Shown: one piece after another, positions 43,431 to 51,720 of the stretch
Layout: the number at the start of each line of letters is the position of its first letter
How positions within the stretch are numbered: the first letter of the stretch is position 1
From: CBDIDH01 sp965277595
GTDB taxonomy: Bacteria > Planctomycetota > Planctomycetia > Isosphaerales > Isosphaeraceae
NCBI GenBank assembly: GCA_965277595.1
Contig: CBDIDH010000002.1
Span: 620,001 to 684,000, forward strand
Length of the DNA: 64,000 bases
Reading direction: 5' to 3'
The notes under the pieces: generated by a model
The model's input: the letters and a program-made list of their open reading frames with translations, nothing else
Told to the model about the DNA's origin: nothing
The model's database searches: none
Program-made: the position numbers and the translations under genes

Positions 43431-44066
43431 GCAGGCGCCGATCTGGTTCTTGCGGTCGTAATCAAGGGCGGCCATCGCCTCGGCGCCGTGCTGCTTGACG
43501 GTCCGTCGGTAACGGTCGCGGACGTCTTCGGGGATCACGGCCTCGGCGTCAACGAGGGCGGTTTCAAGTTCGCCGAGCTGCCGGCGCTGGCCATCGGCCT
43601 GCGATTCGATCAAGGTTTTCATGGCGGCGACCTCGGCGGCGAAGGTCCTGACTTCGGCCTCGTCGGTAGTGACCTTGCGCGCCTGCTCGTCGAGCTTTTC
43701 CATCTCTTCGAGCATCTCACCTTCGATCTTCTCGATCGTGTTCTTGTCGATGGCGATCTGGTTCTGAATGGCCTTATATTCGTCGTTCTTCTTGACCGCG
43801 TTCAGCTTGACCTTGAGGTCGTCGATCTTGGCCTGAACGCTCTGGACGGTGTGCTCTTTCTTCTTGAGCTGCACCTTGGCGTCCTGAAGCGCCTTCTTGG
43901 AGGCTTCCAGCGCGGTCTGGCGATTGGCGAGGGCGAGGTTCCGCGCGGCGAGGGTCTTGGGGGCGGATTGAAGGCGGTCGCGGATCGCCTTGGCGCGTTG
44001 ATGAAGCAAGTGCAGGTCGCGAAGGTTCGCGGCGGTGGCGGGGGCGGGGGTCGCTGGGGTCGTCAT
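43293..44066 (-). CDS. Coiled-coil zinc-ribbon protein (DUF164/zf-RING_7, CdsZ-like)
   Basis: 257 residues: a long antiparallel coiled coil (about 15-180, with repeated Lys/Glu/Ala heptads) followed by a four-Cys ribbon, CSGC at about 208-211 and CKTC near 233. This matches the C4-type zinc-ribbon family related to Chlamydia CT398/CdsZ, which interacts with sigma-54 there. In planctomycetes and many bacteria it sits beside dnaG-rpoD, as here. Its own role is unproven; proximity to rpoD suggests a transcription-related job. Overlaps the convergent antiporter tail by 138 bases. Confidence 0.88.
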   Translation of the reverse strand: MTTPATPAPATAANLRDLHLLHQRAKAIRDRLQSAPKTLAARNLALANRQTALEASKKALQDAKVQLKKKEHTVQSVQAKIDDLKVKLNAVKKNDEYKAIQNQIAIDKNTIEKIEGEMLEEMEKLDEQARKVTTDEAEVRTFAAEVAAMKTLIESQADGQRRQLGELETALVDAEAVIPEDVRDRYRRTVKQHGAEAMAALDYDRKNQIGACSGCYVAVTTQDLNELINGNHLSFCKTCGRLLYLPEEDGANTRRNA

Positions 44067-44158
44067 CGTCGGCTCCCAAGGGGTACGGATGGTCCAAGGT
44101 CACGAACGACAAGTCTGTGGCAAAGGAGATCGGCCAGGGTTTCGGCGGCGATGTCGAC

Positions 44159-44198
44159 AAAAAAAACCGCCGGTCGCCCGAGGTGGGCGGCCGGCGGT
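44159..44198 (-). terminator. Intrinsic terminator after rpoD
   Basis: On the minus strand CCGCCGG (44097-side arm at 44191-44197) pairs with CCGGCGG (44167-44173), with additional internal CGCCCA/TGGGCG pairing, and eight T residues (44166-44159) follow. It lies just past the rpoD stop, before the zinc-ribbon gene, which therefore needs readthrough or its own promoter. Confidence 0.85.
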
Positions 44199-44210
44199 GA
44201 AGGGCCGGGA

Positions 44211-45881
44211 TCAGCCGGTACTTTCCAGGAAGCCTTCAAGCTGTCGACTTCGGACTGGATGTTGCAGTTTGCGGACAGCCTTGGCCTCGATCTGACGGAC
44301 ACGTTCGCGGGTGACCTTGAAGATCCGGCCGACCTCTTCGAGCGTGTACGTGTAACCGTCGCCGAGGCCGTAACGGAGCTTGATGATCTCGCGTTCGCGG
44401 TAGGTCAGGGTTTTCAAGACCTGGTCGATCTTTTCCTTGAGCATTTCCTGGGTGGCGGCGTTGATCGGGCTCTCGGCGGCCTCGTCCTCGATGAAGTCGC
44501 CGAAGTAGCTGTCTTCGCTCTCGCCGACGGGCCGATCGAGCGAGATCGGGTGTCGGCTGATCTTCATCACCCGACGGGTCTCTTCGATCGAGATGTTGGC
44601 GGCCTTGGCCGTTTCCTCGATGGTCGGCTCGCGGCCCTTCTCCTGGAGCAGCTTCTTCGAGACGTTGCGAAGCTTGGACATCGTCTCGATCATGTGGACG
44701 GGGATGCGGATCGTCCGGGCCTGGTCGGCAATCGCCCGGGTGATCGCCTGGCGAATCCACCAGGTCGCATAGGTGCTGAACTTGTAGCCGCGGCGATACT
44801 CGTACTTGTCCACGGCCCGCATCAGGCCGGTGTTCCCTTCCTGGATCAGGTCGAGGAAGGAGAGGCCGCGGTTGCGGTACTTCTTGGCGATCGAGACGAC
44901 CAGGCGGAGGTTGCCGCCGGAGAGTTCTCGCTTCGCCTGTTCGTACTCGCGGAAGCGGGCGTTCATCAGTTCGGTACGGTTGCGGAGGCTCGCCGGGGTT
45001 TCCAGCGTGATCCGCATCAGGTCCTTCAGCTCTTTCTGAAGGTTCGACCGTTCTTCCTTGCCGCCGCGGCCCTCGCGATGCTCCTGAAGCTGGAACATCA
45101 GGTCGCCCATCCGGGCCGAGACCTGTTCCAGACGCTTCATCAGGGGCTGGACCTTCTGGGTCCGGATCGAGAGTTCCTCGACGAGGTTCACGGCCTTGCG
45201 GCGTCGGCTCTTGAGCTCAACGAGAAGCTGGCGGCGGACCGGCTTGTCGCGCTCGCGGGCATAGGCCCGGAAGTCGCGATTGTTGCACTCCATCAGATGC
45301 ACGAGGGTCGCCAGGTTGTGCGGCATCCGGCCGAGAATCTGGTCTTTCTCCAGGTTCTCGGTGACGGAAACCTTGACCGTCCGGTCAAACGGCAGTTCGC
45401 CGTCGTTGACCTTCTTGAGGACGTCCACGACCAGGGCGAGCGCGAAGTGGCACTCAAGCACCTTGCGGCGGAACCGCTTGCGGGTGATCTCGATCTTCTT
45501 GGCGAGGTTGATCTCCTGCTCTCGGGTGAGCAGGGGGATCTCGCCCATCTGTGTCAGGTACATCCGAACCGGGTCGTCGATCCGCCGGGAGATCTCGTCG
45601 AGGTCTTCGGGGGTCAGCTCGCCCTCGTCGTCGTCGGCGGGCTCGTCGACGAGTTCATCGGGCTCGTCGTCGAGGTCGCCGGAGGCGAGCAGGCGGGCCT
45701 CGGCCTCGTCCTCGTTGACCAGCTCGATGCCCATCTCATCCAGCGATTCGAGAAGGCCCGAGATTTTCTCGGGGCTGCTCGCCTCGTCGGGCAAGAAGTC
45801 GTTGACCTGATCGAAGGTCAGGAAGCCGCGGCGTTTCCCCAATTCGAGGAGCGTCTTGAGGCCCTCGTCCAGCTTTTCCAT
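44211..45881 (-). CDS. rpoD: RNA polymerase primary sigma factor (sigma-70)
   Basis: Housekeeping sigma factor, 556 residues. Region 1.1 at the N-terminus is acidic (many Glu/Asp, about 60-100). Region 1.2/2: DPVRMYLTQMGEIPLLTREQE near 101-121, REYEQAKRELSGGNLRLVVSIAKKYRNRGL near 306, DLIQEGNTGLMRAVDKYEYRRGYKFSTYATWWIRQAITRAI near 340-380. Region 3: EKGREPTIEETA near 415. Region 4: LTYREREIIKLRYGLGDG near 491 and the HTH VTRERVRQIEAKAVRKLQ. ATG has GGAG eight bases upstream. Follows dnaG, terminator downstream. Confidence 0.97.
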   Translation of the reverse strand: MEKLDEGLKTLLELGKRRGFLTFDQVNDFLPDEASSPEKISGLLESLDEMGIELVNEDEAEARLLASGDLDDEPDELVDEPADDDEGELTPEDLDEISRRIDDPVRMYLTQMGEIPLLTREQEINLAKKIEITRKRFRRKVLECHFALALVVDVLKKVNDGELPFDRTVKVSVTENLEKDQILGRMPHNLATLVHLMECNNRDFRAYARERDKPVRRQLLVELKSRRRKAVNLVEELSIRTQKVQPLMKRLEQVSARMGDLMFQLQEHREGRGGKEERSNLQKELKDLMRITLETPASLRNRTELMNARFREYEQAKRELSGGNLRLVVSIAKKYRNRGLSFLDLIQEGNTGLMRAVDKYEYRRGYKFSTYATWWIRQAITRAIADQARTIRIPVHMIETMSKLRNVSKKLLQEKGREPTIEETAKAANISIEETRRVMKISRHPISLDRPVGESEDSYFGDFIEDEAAESPINAATQEMLKEKIDQVLKTLTYREREIIKLRYGLGDGYTYTLEEVGRIFKVTRERVRQIEAKAVRKLQHPVRSRQLEGFLESTG

Positions 45882-45909
45882 CCAGAGATCTCCTCAACAG
45901 AACGAAGGG

Positions 45910-47880
45910 TCAGGACGCGTTCTTGTTCTTCGTGTCCGGACGTCGGTTCAAAAGGCGTAGGTATTCGGTCAAGAGGGCGCGATGGGCTTCGGGTTCTTGC
46001 AGCGGATTCGTCTCATCGAGCGCGGACTTCAGGTCGCGGATTCGTTCCTGACGGTCGCGGTCCAGCAATTTCACAAGCAGGCGGTCGAGCCTCAGTTCCC
46101 AGGAGGCGGGGGCCGTTCCCGCTTCGAGCGGCCGCGGGTCAATCGGATGCAGCCCCGCCTCGGTAAACTCCTGGGGCATGAAGAAACCAGCGGCGAGGGC
46201 CCGTAATCTCGGGTCGTCAAGCCGGAGCGAGAGAAGTTCAAAGGTGGGTGATTTCCCCTCGCTGTAAAGGTCGTAACAGGCGCCGAGCAAGGCCCGCAAA
46301 GGTTCGTCACGCAGGGCGGAGACCGAGACCCGGGTAATCACCCGGGGGATCAGGCCCGGTCGATTCAAGAGAATGTCGATCAGTTCCCGGTCATCGCGAT
46401 CAAAGGCCCGCAGCTCAAAGGCCCGATCCGGCAACGATCCAGACGCATCGGAATTGGCCGACTTCTCTCCGCCGGTCGCGACGGCTCGCGAGTCGAACGG
46501 GACCGAGACGTTGCGCGTCGGTTTACCAGGCTTGGCATCGAGGCGGATCTGGCGGAGTCGTTTTTCCAGGGTGGCGACCTTGACGCGGAGGCGGCTCGAA
46601 AGCGAGTCAAGCGCCTTGGCGACCTTGACGTCGAGGCCGACCCGGCCATCGCCCCGAGGCACCCGCGCCAGGATCTTGAGGACCCACTCCGACGCCTGCC
46701 GCGAACCTTCGATCGATTCCAGGTCAAAGACCACGGAGGCCCGGTTCAGGGCGAAGACGAGCGGGTCAACCGCCTGGCCAATCAGGGCGCGGAAGGCGTC
46801 GGCCCCTTCCTTCAAGAGGAAGTCGCAGGGGTCGAGGTTCTCGGGAAGCGTCAAGACGCGGACGTCGAGGTCGTTGCTCAAGAAGATCTCCAGCGATCGG
46901 TCGGCGGCCTTCTGACCAGCGTCGTCGCCGTCAAAGACCAGAACAACCCGGTCGGCAAGGCGGCGGAGCGCGGGAACGTGGTCGTCGCCAAGGGCCGTCC
47001 CCAGGGTCCCGACCACCTGGCCAAGGCCCACCTGGTGCGCCGCGATCACGTCGGTATAACCTTCCACCACGACGACCGACCGGGCTTCCCGGGCGGGGTT
47101 GCGGGCAAGATCACCGGCGTAAACCACCTGCCGCTTTTTGAAGAGCGGGGTCTCGGGGCTGTTCAGGTATTTTGCCACGCGTTTGCCCGAGGCGGCGAGT
47201 AACCGCTCAACCTCCGGCAAGACGCGCCCGCCAAATCCGATCGGACGCGCCTTGGCGTCATGAATCGGAAAGATCAGGCGGCCCCGAAACCGCTCCCGAA
47301 CCTGGCCGGGCGTGTCGACCGGACGGACCGCCAGCCCCGCTTTTTCCAGAAGATCAACCGGAAACCCTTCTTTCCTGGCACGCGAGAGCAACCAACCGCG
47401 CTCGCCCGGGGCATACCCCAGCGCGAACCGTTCCACGCTCTCTAGCGAGATCGACCGCGAGGCGAGATATGCCTGGGCGGGTTCAGACCGGCCGAGCGCC
47501 TCCTTGTACGCGCGCTCGGCCCAGGCGTTCACGGCCAGAAGCTCGGTTTTCGAGACACCTCCCGAGGCCGCCTCCGCGGCCGAGGGGGCATCTAGCGCGA
47601 TCCCCACCCGTTCGGCCAACATGCGAAGCGCCTCGGGAAAATCCACACGTTCGATCCCTTTGACGAAATCAAAGACATCACCACCCGACCCGCAGACCCA
47701 GCACTTGTAGGACTGGCGATCGGGGTTCAGCTCCATCGACGGGTGGTGGTCGTCGTGGAAGGGACAGAGGACCTTGTAACGCGAGCCGGAGCGGGTCAGG
47801 GGCAGGTATTCGCCAACCAGGGTGACGATGTCGACCTTCTGCTTGATCGCGGCGAGGATCGATTCCGAGGTACGGGGCAC
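45910..47880 (-). CDS. dnaG: DNA primase
   Basis: Synthesises RNA primers at the replication fork. 656 residues from a GTG with AGGAG seven bases upstream. Zinc domain: CPFHDDHHPS...CWVCGSGGDVFDFV near 38-73. RNA-polymerase core with Toprim: VVVEGYTDVIAAHQ near 271 and DGDDAGQKAADRS near 315, holding the catalytic acidic residues. C-terminal helicase-binding domain from about 510. Start of the dnaG-rpoD operon; a strong promoter lies 126 bases upstream. Confidence 0.97.
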   Translation of the reverse strand: MPRTSESILAAIKQKVDIVTLVGEYLPLTRSGSRYKVLCPFHDDHHPSMELNPDRQSYKCWVCGSGGDVFDFVKGIERVDFPEALRMLAERVGIALDAPSAAEAASGGVSKTELLAVNAWAERAYKEALGRSEPAQAYLASRSISLESVERFALGYAPGERGWLLSRARKEGFPVDLLEKAGLAVRPVDTPGQVRERFRGRLIFPIHDAKARPIGFGGRVLPEVERLLAASGKRVAKYLNSPETPLFKKRQVVYAGDLARNPAREARSVVVVEGYTDVIAAHQVGLGQVVGTLGTALGDDHVPALRRLADRVVLVFDGDDAGQKAADRSLEIFLSNDLDVRVLTLPENLDPCDFLLKEGADAFRALIGQAVDPLVFALNRASVVFDLESIEGSRQASEWVLKILARVPRGDGRVGLDVKVAKALDSLSSRLRVKVATLEKRLRQIRLDAKPGKPTRNVSVPFDSRAVATGGEKSANSDASGSLPDRAFELRAFDRDDRELIDILLNRPGLIPRVITRVSVSALRDEPLRALLGACYDLYSEGKSPTFELLSLRLDDPRLRALAAGFFMPQEFTEAGLHPIDPRPLEAGTAPASWELRLDRLLVKLLDRDRQERIRDLKSALDETNPLQEPEAHRALLTEYLRLLNRRPDTKNKNAS

Positions 47881-48005
47881 CGGGCGCTCCTGAATCAGGG
47901 TGTCAGGCCCGGGTCCGTGGTGAGCCGATCACCGAGGATCGAACGACTCGCGTCCGTTCCTCGGCCATCACTCTCCGTGCCCTCGTTGACCGCGGCGACA
48001 ACAGA

Positions 48006-48033
48006 ATTATAACCCCCGGACAGATTCGGTCAA
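48006..48033 (-). promoter_or_regulatory. Sigma-70 promoter of the dnaG-rpoD operon
   Basis: On the minus strand TTGACC (48033-48028), 16 bases, then TATAAT (48011-48006). Five of six and six of six consensus matches. Predicted start near 47999, about 120 bases before the dnaG GTG. It is the best -35/-10 pair in the window. Confidence 0.7.
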
Positions 48034-48397
48034 GTTTTTTGGAGCGCCGAACGACACCGGGCCAATCTTTCTAAGGTGTCATGAGTTTAGCGTTTAGGTT
48101 CTCGGGCAAGGGACCGGCCGGGGCATCCTGGCCGGGCGGGGAAAGTAGACCCTTGACACGGCCTTTCCGCACGTTCCCCAAACCAGATTCTCGTAAGCCT
48201 TACCCGGTTCCTCATAAACCTCCGGCTTTCACCCTAGAGACCCCGGCAAACTGTCTCGCAAACCAGGTGTCCAAGTCAAGCCCCGACCGACATTTTTGGG
48301 CGTATGGGAATGCGAAGGGCCAACCCGGGACGTTATCCAGGGTTGGCCGGGGTGAAGAACCGATCATCGATGATCGAGCTTTCGCTTGAACTCTAGC
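48034..48397. other. Gap between dnaG promoter and HtrA gene
   Basis: 364 bases between the dnaG promoter (minus) and the stop of the HtrA gene (minus). No gene, RNA or strong repeat recognised. Several short G/C-rich self-complementary pieces (around 48110 and 48330) could form weak hairpins. Confidence 0.5.
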
Positions 48398-49948
48398 TCA
48401 GCGTTGGGGTTCGCCGGGGCCGCCGAGGGTGAGGAAGGCGACGCGGCCGTCGGGGGTCTGGACGCGGAGTGGCAGGCCCTGATCGGTCGTATACGAGGCG
48501 CTGGCCTTGTCGAAGTCGGCCTTGGTGTTGACCTCGGTCCGGCCGACGGCGAGGATTCGAAGGCCGGGCAAGAGACCGACGCGGGCCGCGAGGCTACCGC
48601 GAACGACCGCGTCGACAACGACGGCGGTCTGGCCCTTGCCGTCGCCGACTTCGCGGACCTGGAAACCGAAGGAGAGCAGGCCGGCGGGGCCGGTCTCGCC
48701 CGGTTGTTCGCCGATGACGACATCCACGGTGGATTTCTGACCGTCACGATAGAGGGCGAGCGGCGCTTTCGCGCCGGGAGAGTGCGAGGCGGTCGAGACG
48801 CGGAGGGCGGTGGGATCGGGCGTTTCCTTGCCATCGAGAGAGACGATGACGTCGCCGACCTTGAGACCGGCCTTGTCGGCGGGGCTGCCCGGCTGGACCG
48901 CCGAGATGATGGCGCCGTGGTTGTCGGGAAGCTTGAATTCCTTGGCGAGCGCCTGCGTGACCGGCTGGATCGCCACGCCGAGGTAGCCGCGGACGACCTT
49001 GCCGTTCTTGATCAGGTGGTCAACGACGCCTCGGGCGAGCGAGGAGGGAATGGCGAGGCCGATCCCTTCAAAACCGCCGGAAGGGGCGTGGGCGTCATCG
49101 CCTCGAAGGAACGACGAGGAGGTCAAAATCGCGGTGTTGATGCCGACGATCCGGCCGTTGAGGTCGATCAGGGGGCCGCCGGAGTTGCCGGGGTTAATCG
49201 CCGCGTCGGTCTGAATGAAGTCCTGATACGAGGTCTCATCCATCAGGCCGGGCAAGGGGAGGTTGTTGCGTCGCGTCGCCGAGACGATTCCGGCGGTCAC
49301 GGTGTGATCGAGCATGTACGGGCTGCCGATGGCGAGGACCCAGTCGCCGATGGCGAGCTTGTCGGAGTCGCCCCAGGCGGCGGCGACCCGGAGCGGGCCG
49401 GGGATTTGAAGCACAGCGAGGTCGGTCTTCGGATCGGCGCCGACGAGCCGGGCGCGGACCTCGGTTCCCTGGCTGAGCCGGACGGTGATCCGATCGACGT
49501 CGGCGACGACATGGTTGTTCGTGACGATGTAACCATTCGCGCCGTCGACGATCACGCCTGAGCCGACGCCGAAGCTTTCCAGGCCCCGGCCGCCTCGATT
49601 TCCTCCTTCGCCAGGGAGGCCAGGCAAGGCCCCTTCGCGTCGGAATTTCTGAGTCTGAATGTTGACGACGGCGGGCGAGACGGCGACCGTCGCCATCCGA
49701 AAGAGTTCATTCGCCCGGCTGACCACGCCCGCCTTTTCGAGCCGGGCGAGGGTCTCGGTCGCGGCGCGCGATCGGCCCGACTCCCAGGCATACCCCGCGC
49801 GTTCGGCGACCATTGGCACGCCGTAGACGAGTCCCGCCGCGAGGCTGAGGATGAGCAAGACGAGGAGGAACCCCCGACGAACCGGCGGCGTGGTCGGTCT
49901 CGGCGGTGGCTCGTCGAGTCCGAAATCCTGGGGGTGGAATGACGCCAT
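48398..49948 (-). CDS. HtrA/DegP-type serine protease, membrane anchored
   Basis: 516 residues. A single N-terminal transmembrane segment (GFLLVLLILSLAAGLVYGV near 26-44) places the protease outside the membrane. Trypsin-like domain with catalytic His in TNNHVV near 144, Asp in DLAVL near 178, Ser in GNSGGPL near 260. Two PDZ domains follow (from about 320 and 430). Quality-control protease for periplasmic proteins. ATG at 49948 has AGGAG eight bases upstream; upstream 28 codons of open frame lack this support. A heptad-repeat locus lies upstream. Confidence 0.93.
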   Translation of the reverse strand: MASFHPQDFGLDEPPPRPTTPPVRRGFLLVLLILSLAAGLVYGVPMVAERAGYAWESGRSRAATETLARLEKAGVVSRANELFRMATVAVSPAVVNIQTQKFRREGALPGLPGEGGNRGGRGLESFGVGSGVIVDGANGYIVTNNHVVADVDRITVRLSQGTEVRARLVGADPKTDLAVLQIPGPLRVAAAWGDSDKLAIGDWVLAIGSPYMLDHTVTAGIVSATRRNNLPLPGLMDETSYQDFIQTDAAINPGNSGGPLIDLNGRIVGINTAILTSSSFLRGDDAHAPSGGFEGIGLAIPSSLARGVVDHLIKNGKVVRGYLGVAIQPVTQALAKEFKLPDNHGAIISAVQPGSPADKAGLKVGDVIVSLDGKETPDPTALRVSTASHSPGAKAPLALYRDGQKSTVDVVIGEQPGETGPAGLLSFGFQVREVGDGKGQTAVVVDAVVRGSLAARVGLLPGLRILAVGRTEVNTKADFDKASASYTTDQGLPLRVQTPDGRVAFLTLGGPGEPQR

Positions 49949-50090
49949 CGGGCGTTCTCCTGTCCTTCTCGTTGCGACACTTTGTTCGAATGCGATCGAT
50001 CCCAGGCGAACCGATTGGGTTCGTCTTGGCACGGGCGTTGATTGTCCTCCTCCCGGGAGTCGAAATCAACCGGCCGAGCGTTTCCGTGAG

Positions 50091-50178
50091 GAGGACAGAG
50101 GACAGAGGGCAAAGGACAAAGGACAGGATCAAATCCGTTAGCGATTCTCGGTCATTGGTCCCTGGTCATCGGTCCTTC
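50091..50178. repeat. Heptanucleotide-periodic inverted repeat, locus A
   Basis: A purine-rich arm of 7-base units of the form GAGGACA/AAGGACA (50091-50127) and a second arm of GGTCATT/GGTCCCT/GGTCATC/GGTCCTT units (50149-50178), roughly complementary, with a 22-base spacer. It lies between the DUF1501 stop and the HtrA start. Locus B at 55234-55349 has a related, better-paired structure. Confidence 0.65.
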
Positions 50179-50208
50179 ATACGCAGTCCTCCCCGTGAAA
50201 CAATCGGG

Positions 50209-51672
50209 TCAGGCGAGGAGGCTGGACACAACTTTGCCGTGAACGTCGGTCAGGCGGAAGTCGCGACCGGCGTAGTGATAGGTGAAGGTCTCGTGGTTGA
50301 AGCCGAGGAGGTGGAGAATCGTGGCGTGGAGGTCGTGGACGTGGACGCGATCTTCCACGGCGGCGAAGCCGAATTCGTCGGTCGAGCCGTGGACGTGCCC
50401 CCCCTTGACGCCGCCGCCGGCCATCCAGGTCGTGAACCCGTAATGGTTGTGGTCGCGGCCGTTCTGCTTGCCCTGATTGGAACCGGGGGTTGGAAGCTCG
50501 ACGGTCGGGGTCCGGCCGAACTCGCCCCCCCAGACGACCAGGGTCTCGTCAAAGAGGCCGCGGGCTTTCAGATCCTTGAGAAAGGCGGCAATCGGCCGGT
50601 CGCACTCGTTGGCGAGGCGTCGGTGTTCTTTTTCGATGTCGTCGTGGCTGTCCCAGGGCTGCCCTTGGCCGTGCCAGACCTGAATATAGCGGACCCCGCG
50701 TTCCAGGAGGCGTCGGGCGATGAGAAGCTGCCGGGCCTGAACGCCCGGTCCATACGCCTCGCGGACATGAGCCGGTTCGAGGCTGACGTCGAAGGCTTCA
50801 CCGGCCTGAGACTGCATCCGAAAGGCCAGCTCAAACGACTGGATGCGTGATTCCAGCTCGGCTTCCTGTTCGCGCTTGCGGCGGTGTTCCTCGTTGAGCT
50901 GAGAGAGAAGGTCAAGCTGGGCGCGCTGGGCGTCCTTGCCGACGGAACGGTTCTTGATGTTGGCGATCAGCTTTTCGAGGTCGGTATGCTGAGTGTCGAT
51001 GTACGTCCCTTGATAGACGCCGGGGAGGAAGCCCGACTGCCAGTTCTGGGCGTCGTTCGTGGGCATTCCAAAGGGGCACATGACGACGAACCCGGGGAGG
51101 TTCTGGTTCTCGGTGCCGAGACCATAAAGCGCCCAGGAACCGACGCTCGGCCGGGGCTGGCGGGCGTCGCCACAGTTCATGAGCATCAGCGAGGGCTCAT
51201 GATTGGGAACGTCGGCGTGCATCGAACGGATCACGCAGAGGTCGTCGGCAAGCTCGCCGACGTGCGAGAAAAGCTCGCTGACCTCCAGGCCGCTCTGGCC
51301 GTACTTCTTGAACTTGAAAGGGGAGCCAAAGGCCGAGCCGGTCTTGCGTTCGGTCGGCCGGTTCGACGGTAGGGGTTTGCCGTGATACTTCGAGAGCATC
51401 GGCTTGGGGTCGAACGTGTCAACGTGCGACGGCCCGCCGTTCATGAACAGGTGGACGACCCGCTTCGCCTTGGGCGCGAACTGCGGCGCCCTGGGCACGA
51501 GCGGCGTCGATGAAACCTCCGTGACCGCCTCGCGAGCAAAAGCCTTGGTGCCGGTCTCGGAGAGGATCGAGCCGAGCGCGAGCGCGCCGAAGCCCATTCC
51601 ACCACGGCGGAGGGCTTCGCGGCGGGTCAGGAACTGGTGGTCGAGCCGGGGCGCGTGATGAGACATCGGCAT
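50209..51672 (-). CDS. DUF1501 family protein (sulfatase-like fold), exported
   Basis: 487 residues from the ATG at 51672 (AAGGA four bases upstream). N-terminus has a twin-arginine-like signal, LTRREALRRGGMGFGALAL near 14-32. The body is the DUF1501 domain: KRVVHLFMNGGPSHVDTFDPKP near 68, SFALDYGLG-like STGSWALYGLGTENQNLPGFVV near 160, VVWGGEFGRTP near 380, and GRDHNHYGFTTWMAGGGVKGGHVHG near 402-427. Resembles alkaline-phosphatase-superfamily proteins. In planctomycetes these pair with the DUF1549/DUF1553 protein encoded just upstream. Function not established. Confidence 0.92.
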   Translation of the reverse strand: MPMSHHAPRLDHQFLTRREALRRGGMGFGALALGSILSETGTKAFAREAVTEVSSTPLVPRAPQFAPKAKRVVHLFMNGGPSHVDTFDPKPMLSKYHGKPLPSNRPTERKTGSAFGSPFKFKKYGQSGLEVSELFSHVGELADDLCVIRSMHADVPNHEPSLMLMNCGDARQPRPSVGSWALYGLGTENQNLPGFVVMCPFGMPTNDAQNWQSGFLPGVYQGTYIDTQHTDLEKLIANIKNRSVGKDAQRAQLDLLSQLNEEHRRKREQEAELESRIQSFELAFRMQSQAGEAFDVSLEPAHVREAYGPGVQARQLLIARRLLERGVRYIQVWHGQGQPWDSHDDIEKEHRRLANECDRPIAAFLKDLKARGLFDETLVVWGGEFGRTPTVELPTPGSNQGKQNGRDHNHYGFTTWMAGGGVKGGHVHGSTDEFGFAAVEDRVHVHDLHATILHLLGFNHETFTYHYAGRDFRLTDVHGKVVSSLLA

Positions 51673-51720
51673 TGCATCCTTTTGGATCGATCCATCCGGC
51701 GGCCAGGGTCGCTCAGTCAA

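Noticed and set aside
43488..46166. 892-codon plus-strand open frame across the zinc-ribbon gene and rpoD
   Set aside because: Spans the antisense of three real genes and the rpoD terminator; no family resemblance.
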